A stretch of DNA of 64,000 nt from an uncultured Collinsella sp. (GCA_900546115.1 URBQ01000001.1:1-64000); one strand, 5' to 3'. Positions 27,628 to 36,597 are shown, counted from the first letter of the stretch. The notes: generated by a model not told the origin, from the sequence alone. Numbers and translations are program-made.

Positions 27628-27650
27628 CATGTGACTAGGGGAGGACGTAC

Positions 27651-29051
27651 ATGGATAAGATCAAGCTCGGTTTTGTGCCCACGCGCCGCAGCATCTTTAG
27701 CGCGCCGGACGCGATCAAGTATCGCGGCCTGACGGCTGATCGCCTGCGCGAGATCGGCGTCGACATCGTGGATATCGACGACATCAACGACGAGGGCCTG
27801 CTGTTCGATGACAGCCATATCGAGCCTATCGTCAAGAAGTTCCGCGCCGAGGGCGTCGACGGCATCATGCTGTGCCACGCCAACTTTGGCACCGAGTATG
27901 TCTGCGCCCGCCTTGCCCGCGAGCTCGGCCTGCCCGTGCTGCTGTGGGGCCCGCGCGACGAGCGCCCCGAGCCCGATGGCACCCGTCTGCGCGATAGCCA
28001 GTGCGGCCTGTTCGCCACCGGCAAGGTCCTGCGCCGCTTCCGGGTTCCCTTCACCTATATGACCAACTGCCGCCTGACCGACCCCGAGTTCGAGCGCGGC
28101 GTCTGGGACTTCTTGGCTGTGTGCAACGTGGTCAAGACCTTCAAGCACACCCGCATTCTGCAGATGGCCACCCGTCCGTTCGACTTCTGGTCCACGATGT
28201 GCAACGAGGGTGAGCTGCTCGAAAAGTTCAATATCCAGCTTTCGCCCATCCCCATGACCGAGCTTGTCCAGGCCGTGCGCGATGCCCAGGCCGACGAGCA
28301 GGCCATGGCAGCCATGCTCGCCCACATTGGTGACAGCTTTGAGATCTGCATCCCCGAGGACAAGGTTCCTGCGGTCGCAGGACTCGCCATTGCCATGAAG
28401 CGCTTGGTCGAGAAGTACGGCTGCAACGCCGGCGCCATCCAGTGCTGGAACGCCCTGCAGGACGAGTTGGGCATTATGCCCTGCGCCGCCAACGCAATCC
28501 TCAACGAGATGGGCATCCCCATCGTCTGCGAGACCGACATCCATGGCGCTATCACCGCGCTGATGGTCGAGGCCGCCGACCTGGGCCGTCACCGCGGCAT
28601 GTTCGCCGACTGGACCGTGCGTCATCCCGATAACGAGAACGGCGAGCTGCTGCAGCACTGCGGCCCCTGGCCCTGCAGCTGCGCGGCCGTCAAGCCCAAG
28701 CTCACTTACCCGCTGGCTTTCGATCACCCCGGCGCGCTGACGGCCGAGGCCAAGCACGGCGACCTCACCCTTGCCCGCTTTGACGGCGACAACGGCGAGT
28801 ACTCGCTGCTGCTGGGTAACGCCCGCGGCATCGACGGCCCGGCCGGCATGGGCACCTACCTGTGGGTCGAGGTCGACAACCTCAAGCGCCTCGAGGCCAA
28901 GATCGTCGAGGGTCCCTACATCCACCACTGCGTCGCCATTCACGCCAACGTGGTGCCGGTGCTCTACGAGGCGTGCAAGTACATCGGCATTGTCCCCGAC
29001 CTGTACGACCCCATCGAAGAAGACGTCAAAGCTTACCTGCGAGGAGAGTAG
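27651..29051 (+). CDS. L-fucose/arabinose isomerase-family protein
   Basis: This 466-residue cytoplasmic protein has the fucose/arabinose isomerase-like fold: an N-terminal Rossmann-like part (KIKLGFVPTRRSIF) and conserved acidic and histidine residues in the second half (CETDIHGAITALM, then the GPWPCSCA and HHCVAIHANV segments). It should interconvert an aldose and ketose; the exact sugar is not evident. It opens an operon with a split transketolase and an FGGY kinase, 2 bp before the next gene. In that context D-apiose to D-apulose isomerisation is a plausible, unproven role. Confidence 0.78.
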   Translation: MDKIKLGFVPTRRSIFSAPDAIKYRGLTADRLREIGVDIVDIDDINDEGLLFDDSHIEPIVKKFRAEGVDGIMLCHANFGTEYVCARLARELGLPVLLWGPRDERPEPDGTRLRDSQCGLFATGKVLRRFRVPFTYMTNCRLTDPEFERGVWDFLAVCNVVKTFKHTRILQMATRPFDFWSTMCNEGELLEKFNIQLSPIPMTELVQAVRDAQADEQAMAAMLAHIGDSFEICIPEDKVPAVAGLAIAMKRLVEKYGCNAGAIQCWNALQDELGIMPCAANAILNEMGIPIVCETDIHGAITALMVEAADLGRHRGMFADWTVRHPDNENGELLQHCGPWPCSCAAVKPKLTYPLAFDHPGALTAEAKHGDLTLARFDGDNGEYSLLLGNARGIDGPAGMGTYLWVEVDNLKRLEAKIVEGPYIHHCVAIHANVVPVLYEACKYIGIVPDLYDPIEEDVKAYLRGE

Positions 29052-29053
29052 AA

Positions 29054-29890
29054 ATGGCAACTATCGAAGAGCTTGAATCCCTGCGTTGGGACCTTCGCCG
29101 CGATTGCGTCGATATCATCATGGCTGGCGCTGGCGGGCACATCGGCGGCGACATGTCGGTCATCGATGCGCTGATGACCCTCTATGCCAACCACCTCAAC
29201 ATTTCTCCCGAGACCGTCGACGATCCCAACCGCGATCGCTTCGTACTCTCCAAGGGCCACGCCATGGAGGCCTACTACGCGGTGCTCTGCCACGAGGGCT
29301 ATCTGGACCTCGACGACGTCAAGGCCCGCTTCTCTAAGTTCGGCAGCCCCTACATCGGCCACCCCAACAACAAGCTCAAGGGCATCGAGATGAACTCGGG
29401 CTCGCTGGGTCATGGCCTGCCCGTGGCCGTCGGGATGGCGCTTGCCGGCAAGATGGATGGCCGCGACTACCGCGTCTACACCATCATGGGCGACGGCGAG
29501 CTTGCCGAGGGCTCGGTCTGGGAGGGCGCCATGAGCGGCGGCAACTACCAGCTCGATAACCTGTGCGCGCTCGTGGACCGCAACCGCCTGCAGATCAGCG
29601 GCAGCACCGAGGACGTCATGAAGCAGGATTCGCAGGAGGAGCGCTGGGCCGCCTTCGGTTGGAACGTGCTGTCCATTCCGGGCAACGACGTCCAGGCCAT
29701 CGACGCCGCGCTGACGCTGGCCGCCGAGACCAAGGGTAAGCCCACGGTCATCATCCTCAACACGGTGAAGGGCTACGGCTCGCCGGTTATGGAGGACAAG
29801 GCCGCCTGGCATCATCACCTGCCCAACGATGAGGAATATGCCCAGATCATCGCCGATTTCGCTGCCCATAAGGAGGCTATCAATGGCTAA
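29054..29890 (+). CDS. Transketolase, N-terminal (TPP-binding) subunit
   Basis: This 278-residue protein is the thiamine-diphosphate-binding half of a two-gene transketolase. It has SKGHAMEAYYAVL, GSLGHGLPVAVGMALAGK and the TPP/Mg motif GDGELAEGSVWEGAM. GAGGAG precedes the ATG. The stop overlaps the C-terminal subunit by 8 bp. Split transketolases often serve dedicated sugar pathways, including apulose-4-phosphate transketolase, rather than the general pentose phosphate cycle. Confidence 0.9.
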   Translation: MATIEELESLRWDLRRDCVDIIMAGAGGHIGGDMSVIDALMTLYANHLNISPETVDDPNRDRFVLSKGHAMEAYYAVLCHEGYLDLDDVKARFSKFGSPYIGHPNNKLKGIEMNSGSLGHGLPVAVGMALAGKMDGRDYRVYTIMGDGELAEGSVWEGAMSGGNYQLDNLCALVDRNRLQISGSTEDVMKQDSQEERWAAFGWNVLSIPGNDVQAIDAALTLAAETKGKPTVIILNTVKGYGSPVMEDKAAWHHHLPNDEEYAQIIADFAAHKEAING

Positions 29891-30824
29891 CAAGATCGCC
29901 AACCGCAAGGCTATCTGCGACACGCTGCTCGAGGCCGCCGCAACCGATAAAGACATCGTCGTCCTGTGCTCCGACTCCCGCGGCTCCGCATCGCTCACGC
30001 CGTTCTTCGATCAGTATCCCCAGCAGTCCATTGAGGTCGGCATCGCCGAGCAGGACCTGGTGAGTATCGCCGCCGGTATGGCCTCGTGCGGCAAGAAGGC
30101 CTGGGCCGCCTCGCCGGCGTCCTTTGTGACCACGCGCTCGTATGAGCAGTGCAAGGTCGACGTTTCGTACTCCAACACCAACGTCAAGCTCATCGGCATC
30201 TCGGGCGGCGTGTCCTATGGCGCCTTGGGCATGAGCCATCACTCCGCGCAGGATATCGCCGCCATGAGCGCGATTCCCAACATGCGCGTGTATCTGCCGA
30301 GCGATCGATTCCAGACCGCCGAGCTCGTGCGTGCCCTGGTCGCCGACAACAAGCCGGCCTACATCCGCGTGGGCCGCAACCCGGTGGAGGACGTGTACAC
30401 CGAGGACGAGTGCCCGTTCCAGATGGATCGCGCCACTTGGGTGCGTCGCGGCGCCGATGTGACGATTGTCGCCACCGGCGAGATGGTCCGCCATGCCGTG
30501 GACGCCGCCGATCTGCTGGCCGAGCAGGGCATCTCGGCAACGGTACTCGACATGTATTGCGTCAAGCCGCTCGATGCTGAGGCTGTGATCGAGGCCGCCG
30601 GTGCCACGCGCGCCGTCGTGACCGTCGAGGAGCACAGCCCCTTCGGCGGCCTGGGTTCCATGGTCGCGCAGGTCGTGGGCGAGCATTGCCCGTGTCCGGT
30701 CAAGTGCCTCTCCCTGCCCGATGCGCCGGTCATCACCGGCACGAGCCCCGAGGTCTTTGCGCACTACGGCCTGACGGGTGCCGGAATCGCGCAGACCGTC
30801 GCCGAGTTCTTGCCCGCAGAGTAA
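29883..30824 (+). CDS. Transketolase, C-terminal subunit
   Basis: This 313-residue protein carries the pyrimidine-binding and C-terminal regulatory domains of the split transketolase: EVGIAEQDLVSIAAGMA with the TPP-activating glutamate, the HHSAQDIAAM segment, and the C-terminal TVEEHSPFGGLGS block. The ATG lies inside the end of the N-subunit gene (8-bp overlap), ensuring matched synthesis. A hairpin without a T run separates it from the FGGY kinase gene. Confidence 0.9.
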   Translation: MANKIANRKAICDTLLEAAATDKDIVVLCSDSRGSASLTPFFDQYPQQSIEVGIAEQDLVSIAAGMASCGKKAWAASPASFVTTRSYEQCKVDVSYSNTNVKLIGISGGVSYGALGMSHHSAQDIAAMSAIPNMRVYLPSDRFQTAELVRALVADNKPAYIRVGRNPVEDVYTEDECPFQMDRATWVRRGADVTIVATGEMVRHAVDAADLLAEQGISATVLDMYCVKPLDAEAVIEAAGATRAVVTVEEHSPFGGLGSMVAQVVGEHCPCPVKCLSLPDAPVITGTSPEVFAHYGLTGAGIAQTVAEFLPAE

Positions 30825-30827
30825 CTG

Positions 30828-30862
30828 GAATGTGACAAAGGGACCGCCCCTTTGTCACATTC
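30828..30862. repeat. Perfect 15-bp hairpin inside the operon
   Basis: GAATGTGACAAAGGG pairs with CCCTTTGTCACATTC around a 5-base loop. There is no T run, so it may act as a processing site or a partial terminator. It resembles in style the CCACCACAAAGG hairpins at 37434 and 43658. Confidence 0.75.
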
Positions 30863-30880
30863 GTTTTGAAAGGGGTGGCC

Positions 30881-32371
30881 ATGGGCCGCTACATCATCGG
30901 AATCGATCAATCCACGCAGGGCACCAAGGCGCTGCTGGTGGACGAGGGCGGCCATTTGATTCATCGTGCCGATCGCCCGCATCGCCAGATTGTCAACGAG
31001 GCCGGCTGGGTGAGCCATGATCCAGCCGAGATCGCCGCTAACGTGCTGGCCGTGGCGCGCGCCGTGGTGGAGGAGACCGGGGTCGATCCGGCCGACGTCG
31101 CCGGCATCGGCATCTCCAGCCAGCGCGAGACTACCGTTGCCTGGAAGCGCACGACGGGCGAGCCGCTGTGCGACGCCGTGGTGTGGCAGTGCGCCCGCGC
31201 CCGCGAGCTGTGCGACGAGCTTGCTGCGCGCGAAGGCGTGGCCGAGCTGGTGCGCGACACGACGGGTCTGGTGCTCTCGCCCTACTACCCGGCGGGCAAG
31301 ATGGCCTGGATCCTCGCGAACGTTCCCGCGGCTGCCGAGGCCGCTGCGGCGGGCGAGCTGTGCCTGGGCACCATCGATGCCTGGGTGGTCTGGACGCTCA
31401 CGGGCGGCGCGGAGTTTCGCTGCGACTGGTCCAATGCCAGCCGCACGCAGCTCTTTGACCTGCGCCGTGGCTGCTGGAGCGAGCCGGTGTGCGAGGCCTT
31501 TGGCGTCGATGCAGCCTGCCTGCCGCAGGTGACCGATTCCGATGGCCTGTTCGGCATGACGAACCTGGGCGGCTTTTTGCCGGCGCCCGTGCCCATTCAC
31601 GGCGTGCTCGGCGACAGCCATGCCGCCTTGTTTGCCCAGGGCTGCCATAGCCGCGGCATGGCCAAGGCGACCTATGGCACCGGCAGCTCAGTCATGATGA
31701 ACGTCGGCGACGAGTTCGTCGCCAGCTCGCACGGGCTTTCGAGCTCGCTTGCGTGGCGTATGGACGGTGTGACCGAGTATGTGCTCGAGGGCAACGTGAG
31801 CTACGCCGGCGCCGTCAAGACGTGGCTGCGCGACGACCTGGAGCTCATCAACAATCCCGAGGAAGTCACCGACCTGTGCTACGCCGCCAATCCGGCGAGC
31901 CGCGTCTACTTTGTGCCGGCGTTCACTGGCCTGGGCGCGCCGCACTGGGCGAGCGATGCCGAGGGCTGCGTCTTTGGCATGACGCGCACCACGGGCCGTG
32001 CGGAGTTCGTAAAGGCCGCCGACGAGTCGATCGCCTATCAGATCTTCGACGTGATCGATGCGATGGTCGAGGATTCGGGCGCGGCACTGGCCGAGCTTCG
32101 TGTTGACGGCGGTCCCACGCGCGACGCGTACCTGATGCAGTTTGAGAGCGACCTGGTCGGCTCGCCCATCCGCATTGCGAGCAACGACGAGATGAGCGGC
32201 CTGGGTGCGGCTTGGGCCTGCGGCATTGCGCTGGGCATGTACACGCGCGATGTCGTTGACGTCTACGGCGCCCGCGGCATCGTGGAGCCTGCCATGCCTG
32301 CCGACGAGCGAGCCAAAAAGATCGCCGGCTGGCGCCATGCTGTCGACGCCACAATTGCATACACTGCCTAG
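30881..32371 (+). CDS. FGGY-family carbohydrate kinase (glycerol-kinase-like)
   Basis: This 496-residue kinase has the N-terminal phosphate-binding segment IIGIDQSTQGTKALLVD, the ISSQRETTVAW segment, the GDSHAALFAQGCH block with the catalytic aspartate, the GTGSSVMMNVG phosphate loop and the FGGY_C pattern LRVDGGPTRDAYLMQF. It resembles glycerol kinase most, but its place after an isomerase and a split transketolase argues for a ketose substrate. The ATG follows AGGGGTGG; an upstream TTG is not favoured. Confidence 0.86.
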   Translation: MGRYIIGIDQSTQGTKALLVDEGGHLIHRADRPHRQIVNEAGWVSHDPAEIAANVLAVARAVVEETGVDPADVAGIGISSQRETTVAWKRTTGEPLCDAVVWQCARARELCDELAAREGVAELVRDTTGLVLSPYYPAGKMAWILANVPAAAEAAAAGELCLGTIDAWVVWTLTGGAEFRCDWSNASRTQLFDLRRGCWSEPVCEAFGVDAACLPQVTDSDGLFGMTNLGGFLPAPVPIHGVLGDSHAALFAQGCHSRGMAKATYGTGSSVMMNVGDEFVASSHGLSSSLAWRMDGVTEYVLEGNVSYAGAVKTWLRDDLELINNPEEVTDLCYAANPASRVYFVPAFTGLGAPHWASDAEGCVFGMTRTTGRAEFVKAADESIAYQIFDVIDAMVEDSGAALAELRVDGGPTRDAYLMQFESDLVGSPIRIASNDEMSGLGAAWACGIALGMYTRDVVDVYGARGIVEPAMPADERAKKIAGWRHAVDATIAYTA

Positions 32372-32401
32372 GCGTCTGCGCGGCGCCCAAGGATTTTTCT
32401 G

Positions 32402-32465
32402 GGACGGGGATAAAAAACTCATTGATCCCCGTCCTAGGCAGCTCATTTGGGGCGGGGCTTTTTTG
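32402..32465 (+). terminator. Terminator with a competing hairpin (possible attenuator before luxS)
   Basis: Segment 1 (GGACGGGGA, 32402-32410) pairs perfectly with segment 2 (TCCCCGTCC, 32426-32434). Segment 2 can instead pair with segment 3 (GGGGCGGGG, 32449-32457), which is followed by TTTTTT and would terminate. A fourth complementary segment lies at 32505-32517. The structures exclude one another. Confidence 0.55.
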
Positions 32466-32540
32466 ACTGGTATGATTGGTGCGACCATTCGAACCAGCTA
32501 AAAGAGCCCCGTCCCAATTTAACTACCGAGAGGAACTGCC

Positions 32541-33029
32541 ATGGAGCGTATCGCGAGTTTTTCCGTTGACCATCTGCTGCTCGAGCCCGGCGTGTATGTG
32601 AGCCGCATCGACCGCGATCCGGCGACCGGCGCCGCCGTCACCACCTTTGACCTGCGCCTGACCACGCCCAATAAGGAGCCGGTCATGAACACGGCCGAGT
32701 GCCACACCATCGAGCACCTGGGTGCCACGTTCCTTCGCAATCATGCCGAGTGGTCGAGCCGCATTGTCTACTTTGGTCCCATGGGCTGCCGCACGGGCTT
32801 TTACCTGGTTGTTTTTGGTGAGCTGACGAGCGAGGAAATCTTGCCGCTCGTGCGCGAGCTGTTCGAGTTTGTCGCGGGCTTTGAGGGCGATGTTCCCGGT
32901 GCCGCTCCCGAGGAGTGCGGTAACTACCTGGACCAGAACCTCCCCATGGCCAACTGGCTTGCGCGTCGTTATCTCGACCGCGACCTGGCCGATATCGACG
33001 AGAAGCACCTGCACTATCAGCAGGCATAG
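32541..33029 (+). CDS. luxS: S-ribosylhomocysteine lyase LuxS
   Basis: This 162-residue metalloenzyme converts S-ribosylhomocysteine to homocysteine and DPD, the precursor of autoinducer 2. The metal ligands H55 and H59 (HTIEH), the catalytic glutamate E58, C83 (GPMGCRTGFYL) and the third metal ligand C126 are all present at positions matching the family. Full length. GAGAGGAAC is upstream of the ATG. No pfs or metabolic partner lies beside it. Confidence 0.96.
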   Translation: MERIASFSVDHLLLEPGVYVSRIDRDPATGAAVTTFDLRLTTPNKEPVMNTAECHTIEHLGATFLRNHAEWSSRIVYFGPMGCRTGFYLVVFGELTSEEILPLVRELFEFVAGFEGDVPGAAPEECGNYLDQNLPMANWLARRYLDRDLADIDEKHLHYQQA

Positions 33030-33126
33030 GGCCGCCCTCTGCCTCCAAACCGTTCACACGGAGATATCGACCGTTTAACTGTTTAGAAGTGTTTATTCGA
33101 GGTCATTAGCACTAGCTCGCTTAAAC

Positions 33127-33215
33127 TAGTCCTCAGAGTGATATTCAGGCAAGGCTCCTGAAGCAGCATCTGTCGACATTGATTGTCGGATTCTGCTTCG
33201 GGAGCCTTGTTCTGT
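33127..33215 (+). promoter_or_regulatory. Antiterminator target and leader terminator before the BglG gene
   Basis: A stem AAGGCTCC.GAAGCAG (33151-33166) with CTGCTTC.GGAGCCTT (33193-33208) ends in TGTTCTGTTT, a leader terminator. The bases just before and overlapping it (33127-33153, with TTCAGGCAAGG) resemble the RAT element bound by LicT/BglG proteins. The downstream gene encodes such a protein. Confidence 0.5.
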
Positions 33216-33232
33216 TTAGGGGGGGGGGACAC

Positions 33233-34072
33233 ATGGAAATTGTTAAACGAATTAATACCAGCGCTGTCCTCTGCGTCGATGGAAATGGCAGACAGTTGGT
33301 TGCATTCGGCCGTGGTCTGGGGTTTAAGAATGTCGGAGACGAGGTCCCTCTTTCGGAGATTCAACGAACGTTTTATAACGTTAGCTCTCGCTACATCGCT
33401 CTCGTTGACGAGGTCCCCGACGAGCTTCTCGAGCTTACCTCGGATGTTATTGATATGTCGACAGGTTTGCTGTCTTATGAGGTGAGCCCTAATTTGCCGT
33501 TTATCCTTGCGGACCATATCGCGTATGCGGTTAAGCGCAAAGAGCAAAATATCGTTGTCCGCATGCCTTTATCGTTTGATGTCCGCCAACAATATCCCGT
33601 CGAATTTAGAATCGGCGAGTATGCACTTAAGATAATCAGGAAACGTCTTAACGTTAGGCTTCCAGCTCATGAGGCAGTTGGAATTGCCATGGCGTTTATC
33701 AATAACATGGCCGATTCGGACTCATGCGAAGTAGTTAAAGAGTTTAGCGCGGATATCTACGATCGTGTTCTGGAGGAGTCAACCGTTGCTGTTGAAAATC
33801 GGCTTGGCATTCAAGTTGATCGGGAAGGTTTCGATTACGCAAGGTTCGCAACCCATCTTCAGTACTTATTCAATAGGTTGAACTCTGGCGAAAGCATCGT
33901 GAGCGACAACCGCAAGATGTACCTCTCGCTCAAAAAAGAATATCCGGTGGCATCAATGTGCGCCGATGATATTGCTTCTGTTCTCAGCCGACTGACGGGG
34001 CGGGAACTTATAGACGAAGAAAGACTCTACCTCATGATGCACATCAATCGAATTGCATCGAAAACAAGGTAA
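33233..34072 (+). CDS. BglG/LicT-family transcriptional antiterminator
   Basis: This 279-residue RNA-binding antiterminator has a CAT domain (about 1-58, with the family-typical NN region replaced by VDGNGRQLVAFGRGLGF) and two PRDs with the expected regulatory histidines H95 and H146 (PRD1), and H208 and H270 (PRD2). It is phosphorylated by HPr and EIIB of the PTS, and binds a RAT hairpin to permit transcription. ATG follows a G-rich ribosome-binding site. Codon use is clearly lower in GC than its surroundings, as are the next two genes. Confidence 0.92.
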   Translation: MEIVKRINTSAVLCVDGNGRQLVAFGRGLGFKNVGDEVPLSEIQRTFYNVSSRYIALVDEVPDELLELTSDVIDMSTGLLSYEVSPNLPFILADHIAYAVKRKEQNIVVRMPLSFDVRQQYPVEFRIGEYALKIIRKRLNVRLPAHEAVGIAMAFINNMADSDSCEVVKEFSADIYDRVLEESTVAVENRLGIQVDREGFDYARFATHLQYLFNRLNSGESIVSDNRKMYLSLKKEYPVASMCADDIASVLSRLTGRELIDEERLYLMMHINRIASKTR

Positions 34073-34140
34073 TTAGTTGGCAAAGGCGCGCGCTTTGCTG
34101 ATGGTTACATATAAAACTCAACATGGGAGAAATGGTATTT

Positions 34141-35511
34141 ATGGCAGATACAACCAAGCTCGCTGCCGAGATTCTCGAGATGGTGGGCGGCGCAGACAAC
34201 GTTACATTTGTAGCTCACTGCATGACTCGTTTAAGGTTCAACCTTAAGGACGAAAGCATCGTAGACGATGCAAAAGTCAAGGCGATTGATGGCGTGATCG
34301 ACATTCGCCATTCCGCGGGGCAATATCAGGTGATTGTGGGACCTAAGGTCGATAAGGTCTATGAAGTCGTTGCCAAGGAAACCGGGATTGATGCCGGAGA
34401 TTCCGAGGCAAGCGAAGGAGAGACTAAGGGCTTTCTGGGAAAGCTAATGAAGCTCATCAGCGGCATCATGATGCCCGTTCTTCCTGCCTTGATCGCATGC
34501 GGAATGATAAACGCCGTCCTTAGTATTCTGACGACGGCGGGTGCTGTTTCCGCCGAGAGCGGAATATACACTCTGCTGTACGGCATGGGAAATGCCTGCA
34601 TGTATTTTCTGCCCGTTCTTGTCGGATCATCTGCTGCTCAGTTCTTTGGAACCGATCGATATATCGGTGCGGTACTCGGTGCAATCCTGATTTATCCGAC
34701 TTTCGTTGCTGCGGCCGGAGCGGGCGATGCGCTGGATTTGCTCGGCATGAAGTTCACAATGGTGAGCTATTCCTCCACGGTGTTTCCTGCTATCGTGGCG
34801 GCTTGGTTCGCATCCGTTCTTAATAAGTGGCTGCGGGCGGTTCTTCCCGATGTTGTGGCATTTGCGCTCGTCCCGTTCCTGACGGTTGCTGTTGCCGCCC
34901 CCGTCTCGCTCCTTGTGATCGGCCCCGTTATTCAGCAGGCGAGCTCTTTGCTTGCGACTGCAGTGCTGGCGGTCTATCAGTTCAGCCCCGTCCTTTGCGG
35001 CGTTATTCTCGGGCCGATATTCGGTCTCGTTATGATCCCCCTTGGACTCCATTGGGCCCTGATCGTGCTTTCCATCAACAATATTATGACCGTCGGCTCC
35101 GATCCTATCCTTGGACTTCTCTGCTGCAGCATGGGTGTTGTCGGCGCTTGTTTGGCGTTTGCCCTCCGCTCGAAGGACCCGAGTGAAAAGAGTCTTGGGT
35201 TCAGCTGTGCCATTACGGGCTTTTTCGGGATTACGGAACCGGCGCTGTACGGCATCATCTTGGAGCACAAGAAGATCATTATCGCTTCCATGGTCGCCGG
35301 AGCAATCAGTGCTGTTATCCCGGCGATTTTCAACACCTGTACGTTCGTTATGACGTCGAGCGGCATTTTTAGCTTCCCCGGTTATATGGATCCTTCTGGT
35401 GATATGAGCAGCCTCATCGGCGCAATTCTTTGCAATGTCGTCGGTTTAATTCTTAACTTCGTTCTCGTTTACATCCTGTATCGCCCTGATGAAGAGGCAG
35501 TAGTGGAGTAG
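34141..35511 (+). CDS. PTS beta-glucoside-type transporter, EIIBC
   Basis: This 456-residue membrane permease imports and phosphorylates a beta-glucoside-like sugar. EIIB is N-terminal with the phospho-cysteine C27 (AHCMTRLRF); EIIC follows (about 105-450) with about ten membrane segments and the GITEPALYG motif. No EIIA domain is attached; the free EIIA at 60618 could serve it. The start MADTTKL was chosen for GGGAGA upstream; ATGs at 34123 and 34132 are in frame. It is controlled by the preceding antiterminator and belongs to a lower-GC block. Confidence 0.92.
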   Translation: MADTTKLAAEILEMVGGADNVTFVAHCMTRLRFNLKDESIVDDAKVKAIDGVIDIRHSAGQYQVIVGPKVDKVYEVVAKETGIDAGDSEASEGETKGFLGKLMKLISGIMMPVLPALIACGMINAVLSILTTAGAVSAESGIYTLLYGMGNACMYFLPVLVGSSAAQFFGTDRYIGAVLGAILIYPTFVAAAGAGDALDLLGMKFTMVSYSSTVFPAIVAAWFASVLNKWLRAVLPDVVAFALVPFLTVAVAAPVSLLVIGPVIQQASSLLATAVLAVYQFSPVLCGVILGPIFGLVMIPLGLHWALIVLSINNIMTVGSDPILGLLCCSMGVVGACLAFALRSKDPSEKSLGFSCAITGFFGITEPALYGIILEHKKIIIASMVAGAISAVIPAIFNTCTFVMTSSGIFSFPGYMDPSGDMSSLIGAILCNVVGLILNFVLVYILYRPDEEAVVE

Positions 35512-35561
35512 ACAATTATTTGGGATGTAAGCTGCCGAAAACCCCGCGGCAGATTGCATGT

Positions 35562-35602
35562 GGTGGGCTTGCCGTTGATTCACGCGAGCCCACCCTCATT
35601 TT
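35562..35602 (+). terminator. Hairpin terminator between PTS and esterase genes
   Basis: GGTGGGCT pairs with AGCCCACC across a loop of about 17 bases, followed after CTCA by TTTTT. It may let part of the transcription through to the esterase gene. Confidence 0.6.
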
Positions 35603-35616
35603 TGGAGTGACTAGCT

Positions 35617-36597
35617 ATGACAATTACAGCCGATATGACGTTTGGCGAAATCGCGCTCCTTCCTGAGTTCGCTGGCTTTGGCGAGCACCTTATGCTTTGC
35701 CGGCCTTCAACTTGGGAGCGCATGTGGAATAAACCCATCGTGTCTCATATGAATTCTGATGCTAATCCATATGAAACTACTCGCGTTTTGCGTGGATTGA
35801 ATCGGATTGTCGAGCTCGTGGATGACGGGAGGCAAGTTGCCTACGATATATGGGATGAAGCCGACTGCATCCGTGATCCGACTCGACGCAACACGAAACT
35901 GTTCTTCTTTCCCGGGAGACCCGGGGCTCCCTTTATCATTGCGGTTTCGGGCGGAGGTTATCAGAGCGTTTGTCATCAAATGGAAGGCTTTCCCGTTGCC
36001 CCCGAGCTCAACGATGCGGGCTATAACGTGTTCGTGCTGTCATACAGGGTGAGGGTCGAGCCTTTGATGCCGCGTCCAATCGACGATTTAAATCGAGCTG
36101 TCCGTTTTGTCTTCGAGAATTCAGCGAAATTTAATGTCGCAAAAAGTTATGCAGTTATCGGCTTTTCTGCTGGTGCGCATTTAACTGCCGAGTGGGGGAC
36201 GGACAACAAGGGATTTGCGTCCTACGGATGCGAGGCACCCAAAGCCTTGGTCCTGTGTTATGCACCGATTGATCTTCGTGGCTTTGAGAACGCATCAGAC
36301 AATAGATTTCTTGATTCGGTGTGCGGCGGGGCTGGTCGCGACTCGCTCGATGATTTCTGTATTAATCAGCATGTGTGGGAGCAGTATCCTCCGACATATC
36401 TTTGGCAATGCGCTGACGATGATATTGTATCGCCCGACAATTATGAAAAGATGGTCGATGCTCTGGATGCAGCTGGAGTACACCATGAGGGAGTCATGTA
36501 TTCAGAAGGGGGGCATGCATTGATGAAGCCCCATGCGCCGGAGACCGACTACTGGTGTATGAGCGTTATTGAGTTTCTTAAAGATTATCTCGACTAG
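35617..36597 (+). CDS. Alpha/beta hydrolase, probable carbohydrate esterase
   Basis: This 326-residue cytoplasmic enzyme resembles acetyl-xylan or BD-FAE-type esterases of the hormone-sensitive-lipase group. It has the oxyanion motif SGGGY (111-115), nucleophile elbow GFSAGAH (S184), an acidic residue in the ADDDIVSP loop and the late histidine in EGGHALM. It lies behind a beta-glucoside PTS, so it probably removes acyl groups from imported glycosides. Lower GC than the flanks. Confidence 0.85.
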   Translation: MTITADMTFGEIALLPEFAGFGEHLMLCRPSTWERMWNKPIVSHMNSDANPYETTRVLRGLNRIVELVDDGRQVAYDIWDEADCIRDPTRRNTKLFFFPGRPGAPFIIAVSGGGYQSVCHQMEGFPVAPELNDAGYNVFVLSYRVRVEPLMPRPIDDLNRAVRFVFENSAKFNVAKSYAVIGFSAGAHLTAEWGTDNKGFASYGCEAPKALVLCYAPIDLRGFENASDNRFLDSVCGGAGRDSLDDFCINQHVWEQYPPTYLWQCADDDIVSPDNYEKMVDALDAAGVHHEGVMYSEGGHALMKPHAPETDYWCMSVIEFLKDYLD

